A stretch of DNA of 64,000 bases from Daphnia pulex (taxonomy: Eukaryota > Arthropoda > Branchiopoda > Diplostraca > Daphniidae), in the NCBI RefSeq assembly GCF_021134715.1, contig NC_060025.1, positions 1,674,001-1,738,000 of the forward strand. Direction: 5' to 3'. The notes under the pieces were generated by a model. It worked only from the letters and a program-made list of their open reading frames with translations. It had not been told where the DNA came from and ran no database searches. Below, in pieces: positions 28,207-38,983 of this stretch; within the stretch, counting starts at the first letter, position 1, and the number at the start of each line of letters is the position of its first letter. Position numbers and translations under genes: made by a program.

Positions 28207-29207
28207 TTGTTAATTTTTTTCTTTATTTTTCTAATTTCCATTTATTATTTTGAACTCCATCTGGCGTTCAAAGAACCAAGAGACCATAGTCAGGTCTCAA
28301 CTATTTTCATTGCGCGATCATAATTCCGATGATGAGACAAACTTGATTTATTTTTATTAATTTAAATCTAGAGCTTAATGAAAGCAACAAGAAAGTTGGG
28401 GGGGGGGATAGCATTTCTGTATACTAGCTCCGCTTTCGTGATCGAAAATTCCGTTAGTTCCATTTCCAAGTGTAAACCGATTGATGCATATCAAGCGAAG
28501 AAAAAAAGCAAATGCCGATCAGTTTGAAAATGAATTCTTACGAATTGTTTACCAACTGATATATACATATACATTATATATTTATGTAAAAATATTCCCG
28601 TCAAGTGAGTGATGACATGTTATTCCTACCAGTATGTGTACGTATGTTTATGCGAGTGTGTATGAGTGTATAAGAAATGCTGATTTAAAAAAAAATGGTT
28701 GTTTCGTTCTCAATACAGTATGTTTCCAACTTAAGCTACTTGCATGATGTTTATTCAATTAAATTAATCGATAATTCAATTCCATCTTATGAAGGGATTG
28801 CTCAATTTGGGTAATTATAACAATGTCGATATTAAATAGAAAGTATAGCTGGTATTGGCAATGTGGATTGGGGAGGGTCCAGCAAACTAACGACCTTTCC
28901 ACATTCACCTGCCTCATGGCGTACTAGTTGTACACTCCTTGAGCTCCTTTCCAAAGGTCCATTAACTATTATTCGTTATGATTGTAATCCTACGTACATG
29001 TTAGGGAAACTCCCGTCTATTTTTGGAAGTTGCCCTACTACTATCCTATAAGTGAAATTTTGAAATGTCACTAAATAAATCTGGACGAGTGACCTATAGT
29101 GGAAGAATTCGCCTTGCGCAATTATTTAAAAATTGCTTTCCCTTTCTCAATTGTTTTAACGTGACCGACTATTCCAAAATTGCAAACATGTTCCACTACT
29201 TGAGGAG
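28207..29207. other. ADAM10 3' region and spacer before the cuticle gene
   Basis: AT-rich sequence with a poly-G run near 28400 and TATAT-rich patches near 28560. No coding exon is supported. Confidence 0.45.
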
Positions 29208-29246
29208 TATAAAAAGTCCTGAACATCGATCGTAAAATTCATCAGT
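29208..29246 (+). promoter_or_regulatory. Core promoter of the cuticle gene
   Basis: TATAAAAA at 29208-29215 is followed by an arthropod initiator-like TCAGT at 29242-29246. The A of TCAGT lies 36 bases downstream of the first T of TATA. The start codon follows about 40 bases later. Confidence 0.65.
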
Positions 29247-29283
29247 TAAAAAACTGTCTCAATCCTACTACCAATTCTTCAAC

Positions 29284-29956
29284 ATGCAGGTAAATCGTCA
29301 TATTAGTGAATATCTACAGTTTAACCATTTCGGTTAAAATTTATTTTGTTTAAACTAATTGGATTTTAATCATTTGATTTAGTTCTTCATCTTCGCCACC
29401 CTCGTCTCCGTAGCCGTTGCCTCATCGGTTTACAACACAGCTCCGTCTTATGCTGCTCCAGCTTACAAGGCTCCGGCGTATTCAGCACCTGCTTACTCTG
29501 CCCCAGCTTATTCTTCACCCTCTTACGAAACCCAATACGTAAGTTCAATTTCATGTGAAATCAAATCAATTGAATTCGTCTTAATTGATTAAATCACTGT
29601 CTTATTTCATATAGGCCGCCCAGCCCTACAGCTTTGACTGGGCTGTTAAGGAAGCTGGATCCTATAACGACTATTCTCATTCTGCCGATCTGGATTATTC
29701 TCATTCCGAGAGTAGCGATGGTAAAGTGACCACCGGAACTTACCGTGTTGTTCTCCCCGATGGCCGCACCCAGATCGTCAACTACAGAGCCGACAGCTAC
29801 GGATACACCGCTGATGTCAAATACGAAGGTGACGCCAAATACCCCGAATACAAAGCTGCCTCCTACAACGCACCCACCTATTCTGCCCCCCGTGCCTACG
29901 CTTCTCCAGTTTACAAGGCTCCTGCTGCTCCTGTCTATGCTGCTCCTTCCTACTAG
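29284..29956 (+). CDS. Rebers-Riddiford (chitin_bind_4) cuticle protein
   Basis: Three exons (29284-29289, 29383-29538, 29615-29956) join in phase to 167 aa. The first exon codes only Met-Gln before the intron, a common cuticle-gene layout. The signal peptide (FFIFATLVSVAVASS) follows. An Ala-Tyr-Pro-rich part of AYxAP units comes next. The RR domain spans about residues 56-115, from PYSFDW through GTYRVVLPDGRTQIVNYRAD to YGYTADVKYEG. The C-terminus is again AP/Y-rich. The extended RR domain binds chitin in the extracellular cuticle. The sequence before the core motif looks closer to RR-2 than RR-1, but I cannot settle the subgroup by eye. AATAAA lies at about 30050. Confidence 0.93.
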
Positions 29957-30849
29957 GTTTCCGAGCGCTTAAAAAGACATGTATTTGAAATAATTTATGA
30001 TTATTGGAATAATTATTATGCAGATGATGCGTAGTGTAGCTTAATTCAAAATAAAAGAAATTTTCAAGACTTTCGTAAATTTTTCACTAAAAGCATTCGA
30101 CAGTTTTCATTGGATTGAGTGATTTGAACCTCATCGCCTTTTATTCTGGCATTATTGAATAAGACCAGTAAGATGTGTGAAAGTGAAATAATTAATTTCG
30201 TTAAGTTAGAATCATGAAGCTGTCTCGAAAGTAACGATATCTATTGCACGCCGAAAGGGTCACAAAAAAATGTAAAAAAAAAAAAAATACTAAAGTTTCG
30301 CCACAGCGCCACCTAGCGGTCAAATATAGAACTTCATACAAAATTCCCTTTTCTTAAAACGCGAAATTTTCTACCGTTTATTATTCGTCAGAACGTGAGA
30401 AGAGAACTCAGTCCACCAAACTAAAAAAAACCGCTTGGTCTAGGTAAATCATTTCATCTGAGTCAACAGTCAACGTTAAGCTAGCTTCGAAAATTATCAA
30501 TAAATTCACAGCTAAACTCGAGTGATTTCGTCTGTAACTTGTCGGTGATAATGTGTTCTATTCCGTGTATCTGTTGGATAACCTCAATGTTTTTCATCAA
30601 CTAAGTTCAAGTCAACTCAACTACTCAAGTCAGAGGAAACGTGAAAGTCGTGCAGCCTACCGTCAACTATTTTGTTCAAACTCATTGTATTCTACTGAAT
30701 GTGTCATCGAAATGATACAGGTAAAAACCAACACTAGCTTTATTTCATGTTAAAACATATTCTTCTCGTGTTTTATTAGGATTAATCTTAATTATCGGCT
30801 GTTTATATTGAACTTGCTAGATCACCGACCCCAGCATGGAACAATCTCT
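29957..30849. other. Spacer with no supported gene
   Basis: This holds the 3' end of the cuticle transcript, a poly-A tract near 30273, and a short open stretch ending in a donor-like ACAG|GTAAAA near 30720. There is not enough support to call a gene. Confidence 0.4.
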
Positions 30850-31830
30850 CATTCCATCTTCTAGAGAGCCTTGGATAACTGATCGATGGTTTCATGTGTA
30901 AGTTCACTAATCATGTTACTGAACTTGATTAATTGCAGTCTAATATGAATTTTTGTTTTATTTACAGGTTTCTAAATTGGCATGACTGACTTTATGAGAA
31001 GTTATTTCCTTTCAAGAAAAAGGACTTACAGTCAACAAGATTCCTTGTTTGCTAACCCGTTATTGGCTGCTACCCTTGAATCTCCCTATTTGTCAACAAC
31101 AAAAAAAGAGGTTAAATCTTGTGATCATATAGATCATTGTGTTTACATTGAATTTAGAGAAGTTGTCATACTAATAGCAATTTTGACAATTGTTTGGTTT
31201 CTTATTTAGATGTTGCCTATAAGACCAAATGTGGGGCATCTGGTTATCCCTCCAAAATAAGGCATTGACCACACGTTGCACGCGTATCATTCGTTCTGTC
31301 ATCGAACTTGACTCATTCCATCTTCTGGATTAGCAGATTGCTTAGGAAAGCTGATTGGTGTTACCTGTGTAACTTCATTGTCATGTCACTGAATTGAAAT
31401 TTTCTTTACATTTTGTTTCTTGATTTAAGCATTTAGGTAATGACCGAGAAGATGCGGCCTACATGAACATCATTTAGGCGACCAGCATCATTCGACTACC
31501 CAATCGGCTTCTACTACCCTGCTCTCAACACAGCAAGGAGTTTTACCCTTTAGATTTTTGGCTGTTCGCGATGTGTAATGGCGTTTCCTTGGACGAGATG
31601 ATGATTTTGGCGAGAAAAATATTGCGTGAGTACACACTTAAAACTGTTTAATTATTCTTTTACTTATTTTTAAAATATATATTTATTTATTTACAGGTTC
31701 TAACCTTCGGGTTCCTCAATTTGCATGACAGACTTTATGAAATGTAATGTTCTTTCAAGAAAGTCAACAAGGTCCCTAGTTTGCTAACCCAATGGCTGCC
31801 ACCCTTGAATCTCCCTATTAAGCTCCTTAC
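30850..31830 (+). repeat. Two diverged direct copies of an exon-like segment
   Basis: About 30850-31097 and 31313-31828 share several matching blocks in the same order. These are CATTCCATCTTCT, a GTGTAA-donor-like block, TTTACAGGTT followed by GCATGAC, GACTTTATGA, TTTGCTAACCC, and CCCTTGAATCTCCCTATT. The second copy is longer by inserted sequence. The frames are broken, so it is either a decayed spliced gene or a non-coding transcript unit. Confidence 0.5.
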
Positions 31831-32089
31831 ACAGTCCCTCTTGATTTGAGGTATTGTTTTCTATCGCTACAATCTTATTGAAAATTATTGTCATCCTAAA
31901 TAAGTGTTTGTTCTGCTTTAAAGGGTAATCCTGTGCTACTTATCGAGGACTTCATGGATTGCTGAACACCGACGAGAGCATGTCGTCATTCAAGACTGAT
32001 AAATTGTGTAGTTATTTACAAGTGCATATCTGGGCTCCCTTCTTTTCTGTGGCCCCGTTTCCCTAACTAACCACTAACCAACGCCCGCC

Positions 32090-32265
32090 GGTGGTCACTC
32101 ACCCGCTGTGAAACCAGGAGGAGGGGAGGGCTCTGGTCGAACGGGGACTTGGAAGGCGCATGATCTGAGGGTCATGAGTCTAACCCGGAAGCCTAGTAGT
32201 GACTAATCGCTCCCCAGTAAAACTTGCCTCGCACTCTTCTCTCCTCTTCCATTTCCAGGTAATCT
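32090..32265 (+). mobile_element. Probable tRNA-derived SINE fragment
   Basis: A GC-rich island in AT-rich DNA contains GGCGCATGATCTGAGGG followed by TCATGAGTCTAACCCGG, similar in layout to the internal A and B boxes of tRNA-derived SINEs. The right boundary merges with the adjacent hairpin element, and no clear target duplication was found. Confidence 0.45.
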
Positions 32266-32290
32266 CCCTGGATCTACGCCGACACTGCAT

Positions 32291-32797
32291 GTGCGAGTTT
32301 TAGAAAGCAATCCGCCACCCAATTTGACAAAAAGTGATAAATTGTTTTCACGGAAATTGCGTCAGACGGTTGAAAAATTTCTAGTTCAACAATCTCATGT
32401 AGAAATTAGCATCTAGTCTACTGGTGCAAATTGCGATTCTTTAAGCTTGATTAATTAAGGTGATGTGTTAAAAGCTATTGTGGGTAGCTAAAAAATTGAA
32501 CTAATTCGCTTTTTCAGAATATTTTGAAGAGAGATCACAAGAAAATCTAAAAACAACAAAGTGATCTAAAACCAAAATATTCAGAAAAAGTGGATTTGTT
32601 CAATTTTTTAGCTACCCACAATCATCTAAAGTAATCAAACTTAATGCACCGGAATTTGCACCAGTAGGCTAGATGCTACTTTTTACATGAGATTTTTGAA
32701 CTAGAAATTTTTTTACCGTCTGACGCAATTTCCGTGAAAACAAACTATCACTTTTTGTCAAATTGGGTGGCGGATTGCTTTCTAAAAAGCCTCGCAC
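32291..32797. mobile_element. Long hairpin (MITE-like) inverted repeat
   Basis: The left arm (from 32291, GTGCGAG) and right arm (to 32797, CTCGCAC) are imperfect reverse complements over about 230 bp each, with a short loop near 32540-32565. Matching blocks include GCAATCCGCCACCC, TCACTTTTTGTCAAATTGGG and TAGCTACCCACAAT. There is no coding capacity. The arms differ by scattered substitutions and small indels, so the copy is not recent. It abuts the SINE-like segment. Confidence 0.75.
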
Positions 32798-33865
32798 AAA
32801 AAAAAATTGTCTTGAACCGGACGCTCTTTTTAATGAATTGTTTATTTTGCACGTGTTCCAGAATAAATAAAGTTTACACAATTTTTATACAATTACATTT
32901 TATTTATTTTAATATAAAAATGATTATAGATATACAATAATTGTGTGAACTTGATGTTGGGAGATTGTGGCTTTGTGGGGTTTAGGAATGGATGTGGGAC
33001 TTGATGTTGGTGCTTATGGGGTTTGAGGAATGGATGTGGAAGTGGGAAAGGTATAGGTTGACAGGAAGGTATAGGTTAACAACAGATTTTATCACCAAGT
33101 ACTGCATATTCATTAAAAATATACCTCAGTTCTTTTAGTAAATCATAACCAAATACCCCACCCCAACTTCCTCCTCATTCCCCCATCCTGAACATGTTTA
33201 TTATTTTTTTTACATAAACCTCCCCGTATTACTATTTTTTTGTTCCTTCTCAATATATAAAGGTAAACCGCATAGACACAAATAGCAATTAAACACAATA
33301 TTGAATGTCACTTCTGTAGCACAAAACCAGCACCTTGGATGCACAAGGAACAGCAACATGATGCAGATATCTTTTACCACCATAGGCTGCAACAACACGC
33401 CACATTGGACAGCAACACCACTGCTACGTAAACATGAACCTATAACCAAAGTAAAATTAATCTTCAGCATCATTGGAAATTCTATATGAAATTTAAAAAA
33501 AATATATGCTACATATCACTTCAAATATTCAACCCAAATATTATATGGCAACATTATCTTATAACTATCATGGAAACTTTAATTGATAAATTAACATGAA
33601 ACTAGATGACTCATTTAAGATTTAAATACAAATTCATTTAAACTTTAAAGGATACTCTACAGTGGAACAAATAAACAAAACTTCTTTCAGAATCTGCCTT
33701 TCTTGCATACAACAAACTCCCCTTTAAATAATCCATAACAGAACAAAACCCTGAAGGAAATAGCTGTTGACTTGACGAAATCCCAAAATGTTAAAACTAA
33801 CCAATGAATGGAAAGCTTAATCACATTTTAATTGAAAAATCTATAACTGGATAAGATTGTCACCT
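32798..33865. other. AT-rich spacer without a supported gene
   Basis: There are simple runs and a repeated GGAATGGATGTGG phrase near 32990-33040. A minus-strand frame at about 33210-33473 (87 codons, hydrophobic, Cys-rich) has an internal acceptor-like TTATAG but no family I recognise. Confidence 0.4.
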
Positions 33866-34473
33866 TCAAATAGTGTATGTCTTCATGATGTTCACGGCAA
33901 CGGTAAATGTGACTTCCATGCAGCCTGCATGATTTGATGGAAGCCCTAGATTGTGATGGCTTGAGTTCCTTTTATTAAAACGGTGCCTGCAATCAAACAT
34001 TATAAATGTTATGATCCACATATATTTCAATCAGTTTAATTGTTAATTTTACCATTGTAAAAGCAGAATGTTACTCAGCTTCTCGACGTGGTCGACAGCA
34101 TGGTTTCCAAGTCTTTCAGCATCAAAATTCGTCTACAAATAAAAAATGAAATTAAACACTTTCAGGCCACTTTCACTGCACATGCAATAGAATTTAATCG
34201 AAACCAAGAATAATAGCAAGCTCACGAACCGCCAACCCGAACCAACTTAAACCCATCACATTCTAAGAAATGCCTCACAAGTGACAATCCAGCTAATTAA
34301 GCCAACATCAAAATTCAAAACCTCAAAAAAATTCAAAGGTCTAAAAATGGCGACTCTTTCTCTCAGAAGTCAGAAACTCATGATTCAACTAACAATGAAC
34401 CAAGAAGGTAGGGGGCCTTAAAAGGGTAGCCTACGCCCAACAACTGAAGACAAACCTGGCCACAAGATGTCAT
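33866..34473 (-). CDS. Possible 72-aa small protein gene, unrecognised
   Basis: Three minus-strand exons (34456-34473, 34053-34132, 33866-33986) have proper GT/AG borders, including ATTTGTAG and TTGATTGCAG acceptors. They join in phase from ATG to TGA. The first exon codes MTSCGQ. The second codes a likely amphipathic helix, ending NILLLQW. The third is His/Asn-rich at first, then hydrophobic. No signal peptide is evident. The match of three exons could be chance, and a non-coding transcript is the main alternative. Confidence 0.33.
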
Positions 34474-35637
34474 CTTCAGTGTCTCAGCCAACAACAATAA
34501 CAATTTTCTATGCTACTCTTGTCCACCATCTTCGCTCAATTTTAGATTACAAGTAATTCGTATCCTGCGTGTTAGGGCACACGAAATAGCCTTAACGGGA
34601 TGAATTCTTCCTGCACTGTTTTTTGGCATGACAAAATTTACGCTGACGAAGAATTCTTCGATGATTTTTTTCAGTATTGCAAACAAACAAGAAAAGTGTA
34701 TAGTTAAAGTAACTGAAACAGTGAAACTAATGTTTTTTACCGCTGAAAACAATCTAAGCCATCGTAGCGTTGTAAACAACAAATGTTTAAAATTTAAAAC
34801 AGTAAAATGAACTGAAAAGGATCCCTGCTCTAGCTTATCGACACTTACTAAAATTAGAAACAAAATTCCAGGCAGAAAAAAAATTAACAAAACTTGACAC
34901 TCACGCAATATTGTTACGCAAGATTGTTGAAGATTGCAACCTCATAGTCTGGGAGCTGGGCGACAAAAAAATGACAATTTATTAGCAAAAGGTTTGAGGT
35001 TAAAATGTGGTTAGGGGGGGTATGACACACACGAAAAGCCACGTCTGTCGACTGGCGGCCGGGGCGTTCAAGCGTGACGCGATCCCGAAATCGGCGGGAA
35101 CAGTAAAAAAATCACTTTTGTTTAGAAAATCTGAACTATATCTTAAAAAATAGAGGAATATCAACTTTATTTAATTTCCGACAGACAGACGTCATAATCT
35201 GGGGCCTTGGGGCCATCAGACGTCGGTGTGTAAGAAATTTCACAAAATTTCAGTCAATTGTGAAAATGGCAACGCTGCATCTTAAGCGCAAAATTTAAAA
35301 TAGAGAGATTTGGGGAGGATCTGTGAGTTTTTAACTAAGTAAATGCGAACACAAAATGCAGTAAACTGTTTTTTTAAATAAAATTATACATTTATTTTAT
35401 TTAACCGATAATTTTTTGATTATTTGGTTAGTGTTATTGGCAGCTAAATTTTTGGCGGTTCAAATTTCTTCCATATGTAACCCGCTTTTGCTCTGCTCCT
35501 ATTTCGTGAAAGTATACCGAAAGTCACGGGAAACCCTTGACTAACAGACGTTATGGTTTTTCCCCTGTATTAGCATGGGTTGTTCCCCGCTTATGTGTAT
35601 GCGCTCTGATGATATCGGAAACAAACGCTAATCGGAG

Positions 35638-35967
35638 CTATCGACCAATACTCGTTATTCTTCTTCTTCCTTTTTGACGATATCTTTTAAGTATATTACT
35701 TATTGATGCTATACATATAGGCCTTCTTGTGTTTATTTTCCCCGTTCTGTTGAAGAGAGACGGGACCTTCTCTGGTTGTCCCGCGGCCAACCACTTGCCC
35801 ATCCGCAACGAATAAATCAGGCGCTTCACGCTATTGCAGCTGGAGTTGGCGTCGACCAATTTGTCCCAATCGACGACGACGGCCAACGATGTCAACCGTT
35901 TGTTTTTCTTATTCTCGCTATATAGACGCAACAGAGAGAGTCTTATATATATATTATATAGCACCAC
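35638..35967 (-). pseudogene. Coding-like fragment carried in the left arm
   Basis: A 109-codon frame contains GC-rich, host-like coding sequence in its middle (VVVDWDKLVDANSSCNSVKR and onward to MGKWLAAGQPEK). AT-rich, non-coding-looking sequence surrounds it. It resembles a captured exon rather than a transposase. The right arm has the same frame at 36927-37256, with one residue changed from Trp to Arg. I do not recognise the parent gene. Confidence 0.4.
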
Positions 35968-36520
35968 AGGACTATAATATTATAGTCCGGAGATAGATGG
36001 ATGTGCCACTATTTCGCAACAACCTGTTGATGCGCTGGTCCCACCGTCACGAGCGCATCAGCCTTTTCTGTTATCATTTGGTTTAGTAAAAAAATAAACT
36101 GGCGAGAAAGATTCAGGAATTAATAAGTAAAATAGGGCAGATTGACTGCTGTCAAGCTTGACGTGATGTCCTATAGAAGAAAAATAAGAAATTTGATAAC
36201 GCGATCCATCGAGGGTCCGGCCCAATGTTCGATTCCGGAGAAAAAACGAGTCTGTCACGTCTTAGAGATATTGAGCTAGGCATATTTACAACTATTATTT
36301 AGAGATGTGCTGGTTGTGTGTCCGTCCTTTATTTTTTAAGGGCTCACACGCTGTTGCTGGCCCGGTCCTGTGTGTTTTTGGTTGGTCACGAGCCCTCGGA
36401 GCATTTTTGCCCGACTATAGAAATTTATTAATTTTTATTTTTTGGGTGGCGATTGGTGGCACACAGCGCAGCCTGCCAGGACCACAACTTTGACTCCGAA
36501 AATCCATAGGGGGTTAGCTC

Positions 36521-36557
36521 CGTATGCATGCATACGGTCGTGATTGCAATCACGACC
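36521..36557. repeat. Two overlapping perfect palindromes in the element centre
   Basis: CGTATGCATGCATACG (36521-36536) shares its last G with GGTCGTGATTGCAATCACGACC (36536-36557; the motif is 22 bases, its two halves being GGTCGTGATTG and CAATCACGACC). Both are exact inverted repeats without a spacer. Confidence 0.8.
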
Positions 36558-36926
36558 TTGTGGCAGGCCCTTCTTTCACGCACAGACGACTGCTGCTATA
36601 CGTAGTGTAGTGATGGACACAATCGGCCGCGGGAAAAAGATATAAGAAGCCACACATGCAAAATCTCGAAAGAATAAAAAAATAGAAAACGTTTGGCGAT
36701 TGGATTGATGCATCCAAATAAAAAAATCAAAAGAAAAAGAATCTCTTGGACATTTTCGATTCAATATAGGTTAATAGGTATTTAGTCCTGATGCCGTCTT
36801 ATGTTTTCTAACGGGAAAGAAAAAAGAAAAGAAATAAAACTCCGGGCGGAACGACGAATCTCTCTCGAAATAAAGGGAGTGAGTCATTAAGACGTAAGAA
36901 TCTCCGGACTATAATATTATAGTCCT

Positions 36927-37256
36927 GTGGTGCTATATAATATATATATAAGACTCTCTCTGTTGCGTCTATATAGCGAGAATAAGAAAAACAAACGGTT
37001 GACATCGTTGGCCGTCGTCGTCGATCGGGACAAATTGGTCGACGCCAACTCCAGCTGCAATAGCGTGAAGCGCCTGATTTATTCGTTGCGGATGGGCAAG
37101 TGGTTGGCCGCGGGACAACCAGAGAAGGTCCCGTCTCTCTTCAACAGAACGGGGAAAATAAACACAAGAAGGCCTATATGTATAGCATCAATAAGTAATA
37201 TACTTAAAAGATATCGTCAAAAAGGAAGAAGAAGAATAACGAGTATTGGTCGATAG
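36927..37256 (+). pseudogene. Coding-like fragment carried in the right arm
   Basis: This is the mirror copy of the left-arm fragment. It is 109 codons long and identical except for a Trp-to-Arg change in the VVVDxDKLVDA region. No start context, promoter or splice partner shows that it is expressed. Confidence 0.4.
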
Positions 37257-38558
37257 CTCCGATTAGCGTTTGTTTCCGATATCATCAGAGCGCATACACA
37301 TAAGCGGGGAACAACCCATGCTAATACAGGGGAAAAACCATAACGTCTGTTAGTCAAGGGTTTCCCGTGACTTTCGGTATACTTTCACGAAATAGGAGCA
37401 GAGCAAAAGCGGGTTACATATGGAAGAAATTTGAACCGCCAAAAATTTAGCTGCCAATAACACTAACCAAATAATCAAAAAATTATCGGTTAAATAAAAT
37501 AAATGTATAATTTTATTTAAAAAAACAGTTTACTGCATTTTGTGTTCGCATTTACTTAGTTAAAAACTCACAGATCCTCCCCAAATCTCTCTATTTTAAA
37601 TTTTGCGCTTAAGATGCAGCGTTGCCATTTTCACAATTGACTGAAATTTTGTGAAATTTCTTACACACCGACGTCTGATGGCCCCAAGGCCCCAGATTAT
37701 GACGTCTGTCTGTCGGAAATTAAATAAAGTTGATATTCCTCTATTTTTTAAGATATAGTTCAGATTTTCTAAACAAAAGTGATTTTTTTACTGTTCCCGC
37801 CGATTTCGGGATCGCGTCACGCTTGAACGCCCCGGCCGCCAGTCGACAGACGTGGCTTTTCGTGTGTGTCATACCCCCCCTAACCACATTTTAACCTCAA
37901 ACCTTTTGCTAATAAATTGTCATTTTTTTGTCGCCCAGCTCCCAGACTATCAGTTCTTTCTTTTGAGACGTCATTCCAGTTGACTTCTCCAGAACCAGAA
38001 TAAACAAAGAACATAAAACCAACAGTAGTGACATCTAGCGTCGCAATTTCGCAGTTGGTTACGATAGCGACATCTGACGTAACAGAAAGTGATCACTTTT
38101 ACCTGATGGTAATCATCACACCAGTTTCTAAACGAGTGAGTCCGTAATTCTAATTCGTGTGACCGACTAACGGACACGAATTTTCATCAAAATGTAAAAA
38201 ATTAAAAAAGAAAATTGCTCATAATAATTTTGGGCCATAAGGGGTGATAACTGGTCAGTTAGTTATTATTACTTATGAGCAAACCTTTTAACGGCACAAG
38301 ATGAGAATGAGGTATCATGCACTTCATCTTTTTGGTTTCGTTGTCTTTAAGTGCTAGGTAACTACTGTAAGAACATCTTCTGTTGGAAAATGCAGTGGTG
38401 TCCTAAATGATATTCGTGAGCGTATCGAGGTTCCTTAAAAATCAGCAGCTTAGCATGACGAATATTTTAAATTTTAAAAACAAAGTTATTCCGCGAAACA
38501 ATTAATCACAACTGAGGAAAGTGAATCTATTGGAACTGAATCAAAAAATAATTTTTCG

Positions 38559-38629
38559 GGCTCAACCGGGATTTGAACCCGGGACCTCTCGCACCCAAAG
38601 CGAGAATCATACCCCTAGACCATTGAGCC
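38559..38629 (-). tRNA. tRNA-Pro (anticodon TGG)
   Basis: The minus strand folds as a 71-nt cloverleaf. The acceptor stem is GGCTCAA with TTGAGCC. The anticodon stem is CTCGC with GCGAG around loop TTTGGGT, giving anticodon TGG. The T arm contains GGTTCAAATCC. The D arm is GGTCTAGGGGTATGATTC. CCA is not encoded, as normal for eukaryotes. Confidence 0.95.
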
Positions 38630-38912
38630 GATATTAATGGAAAATAATTTTACATTATCACAATACTCAGTAAAATATTTAAAAGCCCAAATTACTTTGC
38701 ACACGGCTTAATGATTACCTTTCTTTTCTTGAACAATGACAACTTTAAGTTTCCCTGACGCTTACATTTTAAATTGTGAGATCATATTTGCACATGGTTT
38801 GACTACCTTAAGTTTTGGAGTATTTGGATGGAATCGATTTACAAATATAATTAAACCAAACGTTAAAATATATGGTTTACAGGTGTTGAATAATTAAAAG
38901 AAAAACTATCAG

Positions 38913-38983
38913 GGCTCGACCGGGAATTGAACCCGGGACCTCTCGCACCCGAAGCGAGAATCATACCCCTAGACCATCGAGCC
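38913..38983 (-). tRNA. tRNA-Pro (anticodon CGG)
   Basis: This minus-strand tRNA is nearly identical to its neighbour about 280 bp away. The acceptor stem is GGCTCGA with TCGAGCC, the anticodon loop TTCGGGT gives CGG, and the T arm has GGTTCAATTCC. The few differences fall in paired positions and the anticodon. Confidence 0.95.

Larger units (their letters stand above)
34947..37947. mobile_element. 3.0-kb element with 1,048-bp near-identical inverted arms
   Basis: Arms 34947-35994 and 36900-37947 are equal in length and reverse-complementary with almost no difference; I noticed one substitution, near 35873/37022. The ends read GTCTGGGAGCTGGGCG and each is flanked by TA, which would fit a TA target duplication. 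The 905-bp centre has no transposase. The inner end of each arm is a palindrome (GACTATAATATTATAGTC). Each arm contains a coding-like stretch (35638-35967 minus, 36927-37256 plus). This looks like a non-autonomous foldback-type transposon or a very recent inverted duplication. Confidence 0.75.
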
